From Acidobacteriota bacterium (GTDB lineage Bacteria > Acidobacteriota > Terriglobia > Terriglobales > Acidobacteriaceae): a DNA stretch of 64,000 bases. Shown in pieces: positions 6,502 to 15,475 of the stretch. The translations under genes were made by a program, and so were the position numbers. The notes under the pieces were generated by a model. The model was not told where the DNA came from, ran no database searches, and saw nothing but the letters and a program-made list of their open reading frames with translations. Within the stretch, counting starts at the first letter, position 1; every line of letters begins with the position of its first letter. The DNA is taken from NCBI GenBank assembly GCA_016196065.1, contig JACPYL010000025.1:496001-560000 (forward strand). The letters run 5' to 3'.

Positions 6502-7356
6502 TTATTTCGGGGAAGGAGTTTTCTTCGGCTTCATCGACTGCCACTCTTGCTCCGTGAGCTGGCGGCCGAGTTCCGTGAATTCACCCGCGCCCTGCAGCCA
6601 CTCGCCTCCGTCCATGGTGACGACTTCCCCGTTGATATAGCCGGAACCGTCGCTGACCAGAAAGGCGGCGAGGTTCGCGAACTCTTCGACTGTGCCGAAA
6701 CGTCCGAGCGGATTCTTCTGCTTCGCGCGTTGCTCGAGTTCCGGCCGCGGCAGTAGACGCGAGAACGCTCCCTCGGTCGGAATAGGACCCGGCGCAATCG
6801 CATTCATGCGAATCCCGCGATTGCCCCACTCGACCGCCAGGCTGCGCGTCAACGCCTGTACGCCAGCTTTGGAAACAGCGGAGGGCACGACATACGCGGA
6901 GCCGGTTTCGGTGTAAGTCGTCGTAATATTCAGGACGACCGCACTGCGTCCAGCCTGAAGCCAGAGGCGCCCGCACGCGAGCGTAGTGTGCAGCGTGCCC
7001 ATCAGAACGATGCCGATCACGGACTGAAATGCTCCGATCGAAAGCTCTTCGGTGCGCGCCAGGAAATTGCCGGCGGCGTTGTTCATCAGGACGTCGAGCG
7101 GGCCATCGGCCCAGATCGAGCTAATCATGGCGTCAACAGCCGCAGCATCGCGCACGTCGCAGCGGCGGAAATGGATCTTACCGCCCGTACGTTTCGTTAA
7201 TTCCTCGCCGGTCGCGCTGAGCACGTCTTCGCGGCGTCCGCAGATGTAGACCTCAGCGCCGAGTTCGAGGAAGCGCTGCGCGGAGGCCTTGCCGAGTCCA
7301 GTGCCGCCGCCGGTGATGAGGATTCGCTTATTGCGGAGAAGATCGCTTTTGAACAT
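6502..7356 (-). CDS. SDR oxidoreductase, 2,4-dienoyl-CoA-reductase-like
   Basis: NAD(P)-dependent short-chain dehydrogenase. The cofactor loop reads ITGGGTGLGKASA near the N-terminus, the adenine pocket CDVRD, and the NNAAGNF motif follows. The catalytic Tyr-Lys pair is replaced: the segment is TETGSAYVVPSAVSKAGVQ, so Tyr is at SAY and Lys at SKAG in a spacing unlike the classic YxxxK. That arrangement is typical of 2,4-dienoyl-CoA reductases and similar SDRs acting on enoyl-CoAs. I chose the ATG at 7356 (MFKSDLL) because the 24 codons further upstream are read out of a 7-bp tandem repeat. The gene lies just downstream of queG on the same strand. Confidence 0.85.
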   Translation of the reverse strand: MFKSDLLRNKRILITGGGTGLGKASAQRFLELGAEVYICGRREDVLSATGEELTKRTGGKIHFRRCDVRDAAAVDAMISSIWADGPLDVLMNNAAGNFLARTEELSIGAFQSVIGIVLMGTLHTTLACGRLWLQAGRSAVVLNITTTYTETGSAYVVPSAVSKAGVQALTRSLAVEWGNRGIRMNAIAPGPIPTEGAFSRLLPRPELEQRAKQKNPLGRFGTVEEFANLAAFLVSDGSGYINGEVVTMDGGEWLQGAGEFTELGRQLTEQEWQSMKPKKTPSPK

Positions 7357-7362
7357 GAGTGC

Positions 7363-7404
7363 GGCTTCTGGCTTCTGGCTTCTGGCTTCTAGCTCCTGGC
7401 TACT
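7363..7404. repeat. 7-bp tandem repeat (GGCTTCT)
   Basis: Four perfect GGCTTCT units from 7363 to 7390 and two degenerate ones after them. The array spans the queG stop codon and the gap before the SDR start, so the last queG residues are repeat-derived. Confidence 0.85.
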
Positions 7405-8471
7405 CGCTTCAACTTGTCGAGTGCCCATTGGGCGTGCTCGGCTACGACGGGGTCAGGATCTTCTGCAAGGTCTCTTAGTGTCGGCACAAATTTTACGTCA
7501 TCACTGTTTCCCATTGCGACTACAGCATTGCGGCGCAGGCCGGTCAGTTTCGTGCGCCGAATCGGCGAGCCGCGGAAGACCGTGCGAAATTCTTCGGGCT
7601 GCATCGTGGCGAGCCAAGCGAGGTCCGGATTGACGAGTCGTTCGCGAGGCTGAAATTCGGCGGCTGCGGAGACCGGTGCTTTGCGATTCCAGGGACACAC
7701 ATCCTGACAGATGTCGCAGCCGAAGACATGCCGTCCTGTGCCGGTGCGCAGGCTCTCGGGGATTTCTCCGCGCTTCTCAATCGTGAGATAGGAAATACAA
7801 AGGCGAGCATCGAGTTCGCCGGGAGCGACGATTGCCTGCGTGGGACAGGCATCGATACAGCGCCGGCAACTTCCGCAGCGGTCCGCGGCGGGCAAGTCGG
7901 CCTGCAAATCGAGCGACGTCAGGATCGTTCCCAGAAACAGCCACGAACCCAGTTTCTGATTGATGACGCAGGTATTTTTCGCCAGCCATCCGATCCCGGC
8001 GTATTTTGCATACACCCGTTCGATCAGGGGGCCGGTATCGACGTAGGAGCGAAAAGAGTGGCTAGTGACTAGTGGTTGGTGATTGGTTAAGTCATTCTGG
8101 AGCGCGGCTTCCAGCACTCGCAATCGGCGGAGTACGGAATCGTGGTAGTCCTCGCGGCTCCAGGCATAACGCGAAATCCAGCCGCGATCGGGATCGTTGA
8201 ATTGCGTCGAATAAGGTTGTGCCGTGTTGTAGTTGATGGCGCAAACGATCACGCTGCGGGCCCATGGAGCAACGCGAGCCAGAGACGCCCGTTTTAGATA
8301 GCCCGCTTCGTCACGCGATTCCAGATAACGCATCTCGCCGTGACGTTCAGCGGCAATCCATGCAGGGAAAGCTTCGATCTCGCGGAACTCGTGGACCGGC
8401 GCGATTCCGCAGAGGTCAAATCCTGCTTCGCTTGCGAACTGCTTTATGCGGGATGGAAGATGGGAAGCCAA
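7389..8471 (-). CDS. queG: Epoxyqueuosine reductase QueG
   Basis: Last step of queuosine synthesis: reduction of epoxyqueuosine to queuosine in tRNA, with cobalamin and two 4Fe-4S clusters in the cytoplasm. Both ferredoxin-type cluster motifs are present, CGSCRRCIDACPTQAI and CDICQDVCPWNRK, along with CISYLTIEKRGEIP and the VDTGPLIERVYAKYAGIGW region. A C-terminal HEAT-like segment (VKFVPTLRDLAEDPDPVVAE) completes 360 residues. Two oddities: an extra low-complexity stretch (NDLTNHQPLVTSHS) before VDTGP encoded by a GACTAGTG-type simple repeat at 8062-8088, and a C-terminal VARS encoded by the 7-bp repeat. Both look like repeat insertions tolerated in a working enzyme. Confidence 0.95.
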   Translation of the reverse strand: MASHLPSRIKQFASEAGFDLCGIAPVHEFREIEAFPAWIAAERHGEMRYLESRDEAGYLKRASLARVAPWARSVIVCAINYNTAQPYSTQFNDPDRGWISRYAWSREDYHDSVLRRLRVLEAALQNDLTNHQPLVTSHSFRSYVDTGPLIERVYAKYAGIGWLAKNTCVINQKLGSWLFLGTILTSLDLQADLPAADRCGSCRRCIDACPTQAIVAPGELDARLCISYLTIEKRGEIPESLRTGTGRHVFGCDICQDVCPWNRKAPVSAAAEFQPRERLVNPDLAWLATMQPEEFRTVFRGSPIRRTKLTGLRRNAVVAMGNSDDVKFVPTLRDLAEDPDPVVAEHAQWALDKLKRVARS

Positions 8472-8499
8472 CGAGATGACGGAACCCTCTACATGAAGG

Positions 8500-9795
8500 T
8501 TACCGCACGCGGCGCTTCGCTTTGATCAGCACGTCGACTGGATCCGGCCGGCCATTCCAGAAATCCAAACGGATGCGACCATCGGCCATCTGCGAAACGG
8601 TTGCAGGAATGGAACTGGCTGTCAGGTACCATCCGTCTGGCAGAACAACCGCGTTGCGCGGACGTCCGAGACTACGATCGAAGACGAGTTCTTCGCCGTC
8701 TCGATCCGCGTTCAAACGGTAGCTCGCCGCAGCCGTGTACGTTTCTGAAATCCGTATCCGTAATGATTGTCCCGCCTTCACGGGAGCAAACGAGATCACG
8801 ACCACCTGCGCAGCTGCGTCGACCGGTTCCCCAGCATCGAGCCTCGCTGCCGGCAGGTCCGCTCCGGTCAATATCTTGGTGTCCAGTTTTTCACCAGTAT
8901 CGAGAATGGTTGCGGAAGGATCCGAAACCTGGCTGCCGCTTCGGACCACGTTGAAGTAGCGCTCTTCGCCAGGGCGCGACGCGGTGTAGTCGTGGTAGAG
9001 ACGGAAGGCGTGGGTTTCCGGCTGCTGGAGGAAGTACACAATCTCTCGGTCCTCGAGCGCCCGCTGCGAGAGTCGCTCTTTTTCCGTCTCGCCCTCAAAC
9101 GGAGCTTCCCAACTTCTTGCCTCACCCGGCAGACGCGGCGCAGCCGCAGATCCGGTCTGGGCGCCGAGCTTTGCTTTCAGAATGAGCGGAGCTTCGGCCC
9201 CGCTGCCGTTCATGAAGCTGATGCCAATCCGCCCGTCGGGCTCGGTGAGAACTTGTGAAGGTACGTTGCACGCGACCACTTCGTAGCCCGCGGGCAAGAC
9301 GACCTTGTTTCGAGGAATGCTGAGCGACCGGTTGAAGACGATCTTGTCGCCCGCGCGGTAATAGCTCTTCGCGTCCTTATATGTTTTCGCAATCAGGATT
9401 CGCGCCTGCCCATCCACTGGTACCGGGCGTGCGAGGGAGACTTTGATGTAGTCCACCGACGTGTCTTCGCCCTTCATCAGCGGATCTTTCACAGCCTCCT
9501 CGCCGCTCACGATTTCGAAGTGCAGGGGCCGTCCGGTCATCACGTCAATTACAGATTCGTCACGAGCCACGCTGCCCTTGCGGATCGGGTTGAAGTAATA
9601 TTTCGCCCCGGCGGTTGTGGCCGTCACCTCGTAACGGATCGCGAAACTGGCGCTCTCGGGCGCAAGGAGTTCGTAGCTGGTGTATTCGTCCGTTTCGGTT
9701 TGCAGTGACGGTGGCTGCGCATTGGCAAATGCGGCAGTCCCCAACACAATGAGCGCACCAACAAGAAGCCTTCGCAGATTCCAACTCCGATTCAT
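8500..9795 (-). CDS. Secreted protein with an internal duplication, hypothetical
   Basis: About 431 residues with a signal peptide (MNRSWNLRRLLVGALIVLG, then FANAQ). The mature protein is two copies of one beta-rich unit of roughly 170-190 residues. Matching landmarks are YYFNPIRKGS / RYFNVVRSGS, AKTYKDAKSYYRAGD / SETYTAAASYRLNAD, VFNRSLSIPRNKVVLPAGYE / VFDRSLGRPRNAVVLPDGWY and GRIGISFMNG / GRIRLDFWNG. I do not recognise the family; the repeats suggest paired beta-sandwich domains. The frame extends three codons further to a GTG at 9804, but the ATG at 9795 is the better start. It sits between queG and ggt with short gaps. Confidence 0.75.
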   Translation of the reverse strand: MNRSWNLRRLLVGALIVLGTAAFANAQPPSLQTETDEYTSYELLAPESASFAIRYEVTATTAGAKYYFNPIRKGSVARDESVIDVMTGRPLHFEIVSGEEAVKDPLMKGEDTSVDYIKVSLARPVPVDGQARILIAKTYKDAKSYYRAGDKIVFNRSLSIPRNKVVLPAGYEVVACNVPSQVLTEPDGRIGISFMNGSGAEAPLILKAKLGAQTGSAAAPRLPGEARSWEAPFEGETEKERLSQRALEDREIVYFLQQPETHAFRLYHDYTASRPGEERYFNVVRSGSQVSDPSATILDTGEKLDTKILTGADLPAARLDAGEPVDAAAQVVVISFAPVKAGQSLRIRISETYTAAASYRLNADRDGEELVFDRSLGRPRNAVVLPDGWYLTASSIPATVSQMADGRIRLDFWNGRPDPVDVLIKAKRRVR

Positions 9796-9852
9796 GGCAA
9801 GCACTCTAACACCGGCGTTTGGCTGTCGCTCGCTGACACTAAATACACAGTC

Positions 9853-11541
9853 CTATTCCATTCTGCCGGCAGCCGGACCTACCGCGGTGGCTTGTCTGGT
9901 CTTGGGATCAATTCCAATCAGCGCCACTCCGCCCACTCCCTCGCGGCCGAGAGTTACCACGTGGCCGCGAGCCCTCAAGTCGGCCTGCACTGCTTCGGGG
10001 AGGGAGTTGGGCACAGAGAGGCTGCCCAGGCTCGCGCGGTCCTGACCGAAGGAGCTGATGAAATGCGTGGTGGAGAAGCGCGGCGCATTGAAGGCCTCCT
10101 CGGGACTCATGCCGAACTCCACGGTATTGAGGATGACCTGGATAGCCGCCTGATCCTGCATGTCGCCGCCCGCTACCGAGACCGCCATCACGGGTTGATT
10201 GTCACGGAAAAGCAGCGTGGGGCTCAGCGTGATGCGCGGCCGCTTGCCGGGTTGGATGACATTCGGAGTTCCCGCAAACGTGTTCAGGCTGCTGAGCCGG
10301 CTTCCGTGAATAATGCCCGTGCGTCCGGCCACTCCGGCTGTGCTCGACAGGCCACTGGGAGTCGCCGCGATCACGTTCCCAAACTTGTCCGTCACACACA
10401 TGACGGTGGTTCCACCATGCCACGGGCCGGTGATCGTGGGCGGCTTGGTCGGTTTCATGTTGTAAGGGTCGCCCGGGCGGAGCTCGAGAGATGCCTTTTT
10501 CGGATTGATCAGCTCGCTCCGCATTTTGGTGTACGGATCGGACAGCAACTGCTGCATCGGCACCTTCGCAAAGTTCGGATCGCCGTAATATTCGTCGCGA
10601 TCCGCCAGCGCCAGTTTCTCCGCTTCAATCACCGTGTGGATATAGTCCGCCGAATTGAATCCCATCTTCTTCAGGTCGAAGCCTTCCAGCAGCCGCAGCG
10701 TCTGTGAGAGATAAGGACCCTGCGTCAGCGGACCTGCTTTGTAGACCGTGTAGCCGCGGTACGTGGTTGTAAGCGGATCGACCACGGGAGTCTTGTGCTC
10801 GGCCAGATCCGATTTACGAAGGAAGCCGCCCTTCTCGACATACCAGGCTTCCAAGGCGTCGGCGATGTCGCCGCGATAGAAGCGGTCCGAAACAGCTTGC
10901 AGTTTCTGCTGCCGCGTACCTTTCGCGGCCCTTTCGGACTCCACCAATTTGCGAAACGTCACCGCCATGTCCGCCTGCCAGTTCACGCCGGTTTCGATCT
11001 TCTTGTCGCTGCCCGTATCGATATACCAACTGGGGCCGCCCGCATCGAGAATGGCCAGCGTGGGCTGCACGACCTCTTCGAAGCTCTTGGTCCCGTAAAG
11101 TTTCAGCAGGGTGACAATCGCGTCGATGGTGCCAGGAACTGCGGCTGCCTTCACGTCACCATCCGGGATTCCGTGTTCCATGTACCATGCGATCGCTTTG
11201 GGATCGCGAGGGGCCTCCCCTTGTCCCTCCAGCAGCTTCACGTTTTTCTGGTCGGCGCTGTAAACCAGAATCGGAATCTCTCCTCCCACGCAGAACGCGC
11301 CCACATAGGTTACGGAGAGTGCCAGCAAGGTGGCGGCGCCAGCATCGGCAGCGTTTCCGCCCTGTTCCAGAATCTTGATACCGGCCGCGGTCGCGACTGG
11401 CCTGCCGGAAACAACCACGCCATGGCTGCCGGTGGCGACACTCGGTCCGCGCCGGGTGACCGGCGTTTTGGTGGCCTGCGGCCAAGCGAAGGACGCGAGC
11501 AAAAGAAGAGAGATGGATGATACCGAAATGATCTTGCGCAT
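9853..11541 (-). CDS. ggt: Gamma-glutamyltransferase-family protein (Ntn hydrolase)
   Basis: Exported N-terminal-nucleophile hydrolase that is made as one chain and cleaves itself before a Thr. Signal peptide residues 1-22; large-subunit region about 35-370 with GGNAADAGAA; the self-cleavage and nucleophile Thr is in PWHGGTTVMCVTDKFGNV (about 378), followed by the small subunit with the oxyanion glycines in SVAGGDMQDQA and the usual EAFNAPRF. Length 562 is typical. Odd point: the Arg that holds the gamma-glutamyl carboxylate in classical enzymes (RETAP-type motif) is replaced here by GQGEAP, so the donor substrate may not be glutathione. The upstream gap 11542-11818 holds only a short hairpin (GCTGGCA/TGCCAGC, 11568-11586). 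Confidence 0.88.
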   Translation of the reverse strand: MRKIISVSSISLLLLASFAWPQATKTPVTRRGPSVATGSHGVVVSGRPVATAAGIKILEQGGNAADAGAATLLALSVTYVGAFCVGGEIPILVYSADQKNVKLLEGQGEAPRDPKAIAWYMEHGIPDGDVKAAAVPGTIDAIVTLLKLYGTKSFEEVVQPTLAILDAGGPSWYIDTGSDKKIETGVNWQADMAVTFRKLVESERAAKGTRQQKLQAVSDRFYRGDIADALEAWYVEKGGFLRKSDLAEHKTPVVDPLTTTYRGYTVYKAGPLTQGPYLSQTLRLLEGFDLKKMGFNSADYIHTVIEAEKLALADRDEYYGDPNFAKVPMQQLLSDPYTKMRSELINPKKASLELRPGDPYNMKPTKPPTITGPWHGGTTVMCVTDKFGNVIAATPSGLSSTAGVAGRTGIIHGSRLSSLNTFAGTPNVIQPGKRPRITLSPTLLFRDNQPVMAVSVAGGDMQDQAAIQVILNTVEFGMSPEEAFNAPRFSTTHFISSFGQDRASLGSLSVPNSLPEAVQADLRARGHVVTLGREGVGGVALIGIDPKTRQATAVGPAAGRME

Positions 11542-11818
11542 AAGAGTTCGACTCCGTCGTGGTATCGGCTGGCATGCAGTGCCAGCATTTTCACCAAGGC
11601 TACATCAAGTCTCTTAATCCCGTGCAGTTTCCATCGGGTGCGATGAGGCTCTTGCACGGGTCATCTCAATTGTGAATCGTAGGACTGCGTTTTCATTTCG
11701 GGCCGCTCCTCTCGATCACTGCTTGCGGATTGCTTCTGGATTGCCGACTACTCATCTTGAACCAACGCGAGTCCTACCCGAGAAGCGCACTTTCACAAGC
11801 AAGCATGTGAGCCGCTCA

Positions 11819-13063
11819 CTATTCCACCAGGTGGCCCGGCTTCGGCTTGTATCCCAAGGTGAGCAATTTATCGATGGGAGCCTTGTGGGCCACTACGCTC
11901 GCCACGTATTCCCCCATCGCGGGGCCGTTCTTGAAGCCATGTCCCGAGCCGCCGCCGACGATCCACACATTCTCCATTTCCGGGTGACGATCGACCAGGT
12001 AGTTGCCTGTTTCCGTATTCTCGTACTGGCATACGCGCGTCTCGATCACCGGCGCATCTTTCAGGTCAGGAAAGCGCTCGGCCACGAAGGCCCGAACCTG
12101 AGCGCGGTACGGAGCAGTCGGCTCGCGATCCATCGTATCCGGGTCGGCCGGCAACGATAGTTTGTCCACGGCGACCTTGAAACCGCGATTCTCGAGTACG
12201 GGAAATCCGTAGGCTTCGACTTCCTTGCTCTTGTAGATCCATGTGGGCATTTGCGGTGCGGAAAACCGTGCGTCGCCGGGCGCCACTCCCAGAAAGTAAA
12301 CCTCCGCCCGCTCCGGCTGGATGTATCGTCCCAGCAGTGCTGGAAAAACTTTCGGCAGCCATGGCCCGCAGGCGAAGACGAATGCTCCCGCGGAGATCGT
12401 CTCATTCCCAGTGGTCGCGATCGAACTCAAAGGACTTTTCGACGAAGGCGGAGTGGCCGCAGCCACGCGGTAGTCGACTCCCTGTCGCACCATTTCTTCG
12501 ACCAATATCTGGATTCCGCGCCGGGCCAGCAGCGCTCCACTGCGTGGCTCAAGAAGTCCGGCTTCATTTCCTCTCCACCCGATCTGAGGAAACCGCTTGG
12601 CCAACTGCGACGCGTTGAGTACCTCGTGCGCGATTCCGAGGTGCTCCAGGCTACGCGCGCTCTGGGGCACAATATCCACGGTGTCATCGGAGAATGTGAG
12701 GACGCCGGTCTCTAGAAAAATCTCCTGCCCAGAGCGGGCCGCCAGGTCCTTCCATTGAGGCAGGGAGCGCAAAGCCCATCGGCTGTAGAAATCGTCCTCA
12801 CCATAAGCTGTTCGGATGATCCGCGATTCGCCTCCCGAACTGGAGCGGCTGTTGGCCGCTCCATAGGCGTCGAGTAGGATGACACGCAGCCCCGCTTTCC
12901 TTAGCCAGTATGCGGACCAGGCTCCAAACACACCGGCGCCGATAACGGCCACGTCCCAGGTTTTCGCAGCGGCCGCTTGTGACGCAGCGCGGGCCGCGAG
13001 TCCAGACGGCGCGACCGTAGCCGCCAACAGGATCTTCGTCACTTCACGTCGCGATATCTTCAT
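11819..13063 (-). CDS. Exported FAD-dependent amine oxidase (sarcosine oxidase/DAO family)
   Basis: Flavoprotein of the DAO family, which oxidises secondary amines or D-amino acids with oxygen. A twin-arginine-like leader (SRREVTKILLAATVAPSG) is followed by the FAD Rossmann motif VAVIGAGVFGAWSAYWL and the SRSSSGGESRIIR segment typical of monomeric sarcosine oxidases. The C-terminus carries the second FAD-contact region (VWIVGGGSGHGFKNGPAMGE), whose GSGHGFK pattern is where MSOX-type enzymes attach FAD through Cys; here no Cys is present in it. Start at the ATG at 13063 because upstream codons give a poor leader. True substrate cannot be read from sequence. Confidence 0.85.
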   Translation of the reverse strand: MKISRREVTKILLAATVAPSGLAARAASQAAAAKTWDVAVIGAGVFGAWSAYWLRKAGLRVILLDAYGAANSRSSSGGESRIIRTAYGEDDFYSRWALRSLPQWKDLAARSGQEIFLETGVLTFSDDTVDIVPQSARSLEHLGIAHEVLNASQLAKRFPQIGWRGNEAGLLEPRSGALLARRGIQILVEEMVRQGVDYRVAAATPPSSKSPLSSIATTGNETISAGAFVFACGPWLPKVFPALLGRYIQPERAEVYFLGVAPGDARFSAPQMPTWIYKSKEVEAYGFPVLENRGFKVAVDKLSLPADPDTMDREPTAPYRAQVRAFVAERFPDLKDAPVIETRVCQYENTETGNYLVDRHPEMENVWIVGGGSGHGFKNGPAMGEYVASVVAHKAPIDKLLTLGYKPKPGHLVE

Positions 13064-13224
13064 CCAGAATCCCCTTGCTGACTTCAAACGCGGCGACAAG
13101 TTTATACCCATTGTCCCGGCAAGCTGGCTCTCGACAAAGAAATTAACGGCGTGGGGTCGCTCCCGTACTAGTGAAGGAGACTTGAATGAAGAAGTGCCAA
13201 TACCGGGATTAGAAGGGTGACGGC

Positions 13225-13827
13225 TTAGCGTCGGCGAGGGCGTCCCTTTGCCGAGGCCTCGGATCCAAGCGGTTCACGGAACGGTTCCACAGCAATGCGC
13301 TCGTAGCGCACTTCCAGCACGTTCAGGTCTTCTGTACCGCCCGGCAATTGAAGGACTACTTCGTCGCCCGCTGCCGACTTCCTCAACGCGCGCCCGAGAG
13401 GTGATACCCAACTGATGTGGTTGCGGGCGAGATCGATCTCGTCGGTGCCCACGATGCTCACCACCCGCGATACTCCCGCGGCATTGGCATAGCGCACGGT
13501 CGCTCCGAAGAATGCTCTCGCCGCCGCCTGCCCCGCTCTCGGAGCTTCCGGGTCCACCACTTCCGCGGCTTCGATTCGCTTGGTGAGAAAGCGAATTCGC
13601 CCATCGATCTGCCGCAACCGCCGCTTGCCATACTGATAGTCGGCGTTTTCACTGCGATCGCCGTTGCTGGCAGCCCACGCCACCACCTCCACCACGGCCG
13701 GACGTTCCCTGGTGAGCAGAAAGTGCTTCTCATCTTTGAGGCGCTGCAAACCGCTCGGCGTGATGTAGTTCTTGACCGGCGTCGCGGGCTCGTCCGGTTT
13801 TGGATTTCTTGTAAAGCCTTTTCGCAT
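13225..13827 (-). CDS. greB: Transcription elongation factor GreB
   Basis: Rescues backtracked RNA polymerase by stimulating transcript cleavage. The N-terminal coiled coil opens with YITPSGLQRLKDEKHFLL and carries the acidic tip region SNGDRSENADYQYGKRRLRQ with the Asp/Glu residues that hold Mg2+ in the polymerase active site. The C-terminal FKBP-like domain has ISWVSPLGRALRKSAAGDEV. The longer basic N-terminal extension and C-terminal tail (SEASAKGRPRRR) make it 200 residues against about 160 in E. coli. The next gene on the same strand ends 63 bp upstream of its start. Confidence 0.93.
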   Translation of the reverse strand: MRKGFTRNPKPDEPATPVKNYITPSGLQRLKDEKHFLLTRERPAVVEVVAWAASNGDRSENADYQYGKRRLRQIDGRIRFLTKRIEAAEVVDPEAPRAGQAAARAFFGATVRYANAAGVSRVVSIVGTDEIDLARNHISWVSPLGRALRKSAAGDEVVLQLPGGTEDLNVLEVRYERIAVEPFREPLGSEASAKGRPRRR

Positions 13828-13890
13828 GAGCAGTCTTTCCGGTGCGAATACAGCAGGTGACCTAATGAAAGAGGATGAAGGTCGAGCCGA

Positions 13891-15351
13891 TCAGCGGTTT
13901 TGCGTTGGCAATGGAGCTGGTACTGCTGTACGTGTTTCTCGAGCACCTGCGTTAATTAAGTGGCTTTTCGACTTCTCATAATCGTCATGGTCAAGCGCAT
14001 TGCATCTCGAATATCCCACGGTCATCCATCGAGGATCTTTCTCGTGGATGATTGGCGATCCGCAGTTCGCTGCGTTGAGATAGTCGAGAGCTGTGCGTCC
14101 CTTTGAGTCTTTCATGCGAGCATCCGCCCCAGCTTTCAACAATGTGTCGACCTCACCTGGATCCCCGCGCTGAACCAGAAGCATAAGCGCGGTCATGCCG
14201 TCATCGTTGACTGCATTTACTTCGGCGCCCGCATTCAGAAGGTCCTCATCCGCCATACCCGTGACAGCAGATGCCATCAGCGCCGTTTCGCCTCTGTTGG
14301 AGCGGGCATTCACATCTACTCCTGCTTTGATGATTTCACTCAACTGCGAATCGCCATAGGAACTAGCGGCATACATCAGAGGCGTCCATCCGCTGTCGTC
14401 GACGTCAGACAGCTTATCGCCCGCCGCTAACGCGGCGTAAAAGGCTTTTTTGTCTCCGCGATGCGTCGCATCCATGAGATTTGTCCTGCCAGGTTTGGGT
14501 AGATACTCGAAGGTAATTTCCGCGATACTTTCAGTCGCCGGATCACCATGCCGCCACTGATGTGTATTGGCGGATTCGTCAACGGCTAGTTCCACGTCTC
14601 CGAAGATCGCCGGCGCGGCATCGCCATATTCGCCGACACTCTTCTCCCGCCCACCGATGCGCACCTTAAACGAACTACTGCCACCATCCATCAGCCCCGC
14701 CTGTTCGTAGTGGCCGCACAGCCTCCAAATCTCTGGAGTGCGAAAGCGCTCCAACAGGGAGTTTGCCTCGGCCAGTGTGATCTGTCCTTTCTGGGAAAGA
14801 TCGCCCTGCTTCCAAAGAACCGAGCCGTCTGCATCAACCCTAACTTCTTCGTTCCAACGTCGCAGTTCGACGAAATCTCCGTCCATGACGGTTGCCGGAG
14901 GCACGCGATCATTGGGGGTTGGACATTCTGAGCGATTCAATCCCGTCGTAGCGCCCGAAATGACCTGAACTTGTCCTCCTCCATCTATCATCACCTTCGT
15001 CGCTGGCTGGCCATCGTTGTATCCATCATCAGGTGGATTGAGTTGGAAATGAAAGGTGACCTTGTAGGCCTGCCCCGCAACCTCCGTTTTCGGCTGAAAA
15101 AGCCAGGCCTTCACGTTTTCGACTGCGATTCCTTGCAACATCGGATGACCAGAGATGGGAGTTACATCGACAGTTTGACCGTCCGCTCTCTTTCGGAAGC
15201 TCACTACAACATCACCCTGAATGTTAGCGGCCCTCGCCAGTTGAGGATATTTCAGTTCCGGAAGAGAGTCAGGTACGACCGTCTGCGCCTGACAAACATC
15301 GAAAGACGTCACAAACAGCGCTAGCAAAAGCAATAGTCGTATTCTCGACAT
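13891..15351 (-). CDS. Secreted TonB-C-like / ankyrin-repeat protein
   Basis: Signal peptide (MSRIRLLLLLALFVTS, then CQAQ) followed at about residues 30-110 by a TonB C-terminal-like domain (YPQLARAANIQGDVVVSFRK, later LFQPKTEVAGQAYKVTFHFQ). A middle region of unknown fold around 120-290 contains FVELRRWNEEVRVDADGS. Four to five ankyrin repeats run from about 295 to 460 (TPLMYAASSYGDSQLSEIIK, GETALMASAVTGMADEDLL, MTALMLLVQRGDPGEVDTLL). The combination suggests a periplasmic protein-binding scaffold; no enzyme motif is seen. The start at 15351 gives a clean signal peptide, while the frame extends 18 codons further upstream. Confidence 0.82.
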   Translation of the reverse strand: MSRIRLLLLLALFVTSFDVCQAQTVVPDSLPELKYPQLARAANIQGDVVVSFRKRADGQTVDVTPISGHPMLQGIAVENVKAWLFQPKTEVAGQAYKVTFHFQLNPPDDGYNDGQPATKVMIDGGGQVQVISGATTGLNRSECPTPNDRVPPATVMDGDFVELRRWNEEVRVDADGSVLWKQGDLSQKGQITLAEANSLLERFRTPEIWRLCGHYEQAGLMDGGSSSFKVRIGGREKSVGEYGDAAPAIFGDVELAVDESANTHQWRHGDPATESIAEITFEYLPKPGRTNLMDATHRGDKKAFYAALAAGDKLSDVDDSGWTPLMYAASSYGDSQLSEIIKAGVDVNARSNRGETALMASAVTGMADEDLLNAGAEVNAVNDDGMTALMLLVQRGDPGEVDTLLKAGADARMKDSKGRTALDYLNAANCGSPIIHEKDPRWMTVGYSRCNALDHDDYEKSKSHLINAGARETRTAVPAPLPTQNR

Positions 15352-15475
15352 GTCTCGAATCTCTACTACCTGAGAACCTATTCGCTTATCAAGCGAAGCC
15401 AACATTTCGATCGGTCACCCTAGTTTGGTTATACGAATAGAGAAAGTCAAATTCTACGAAGAGACGCCCGCTCGT

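Noticed and set aside
9892-10707. 271-codon plus-strand frame opposite ggt
   Set aside because: Antisense shadow of a clearly real GGT-family gene; no motif.
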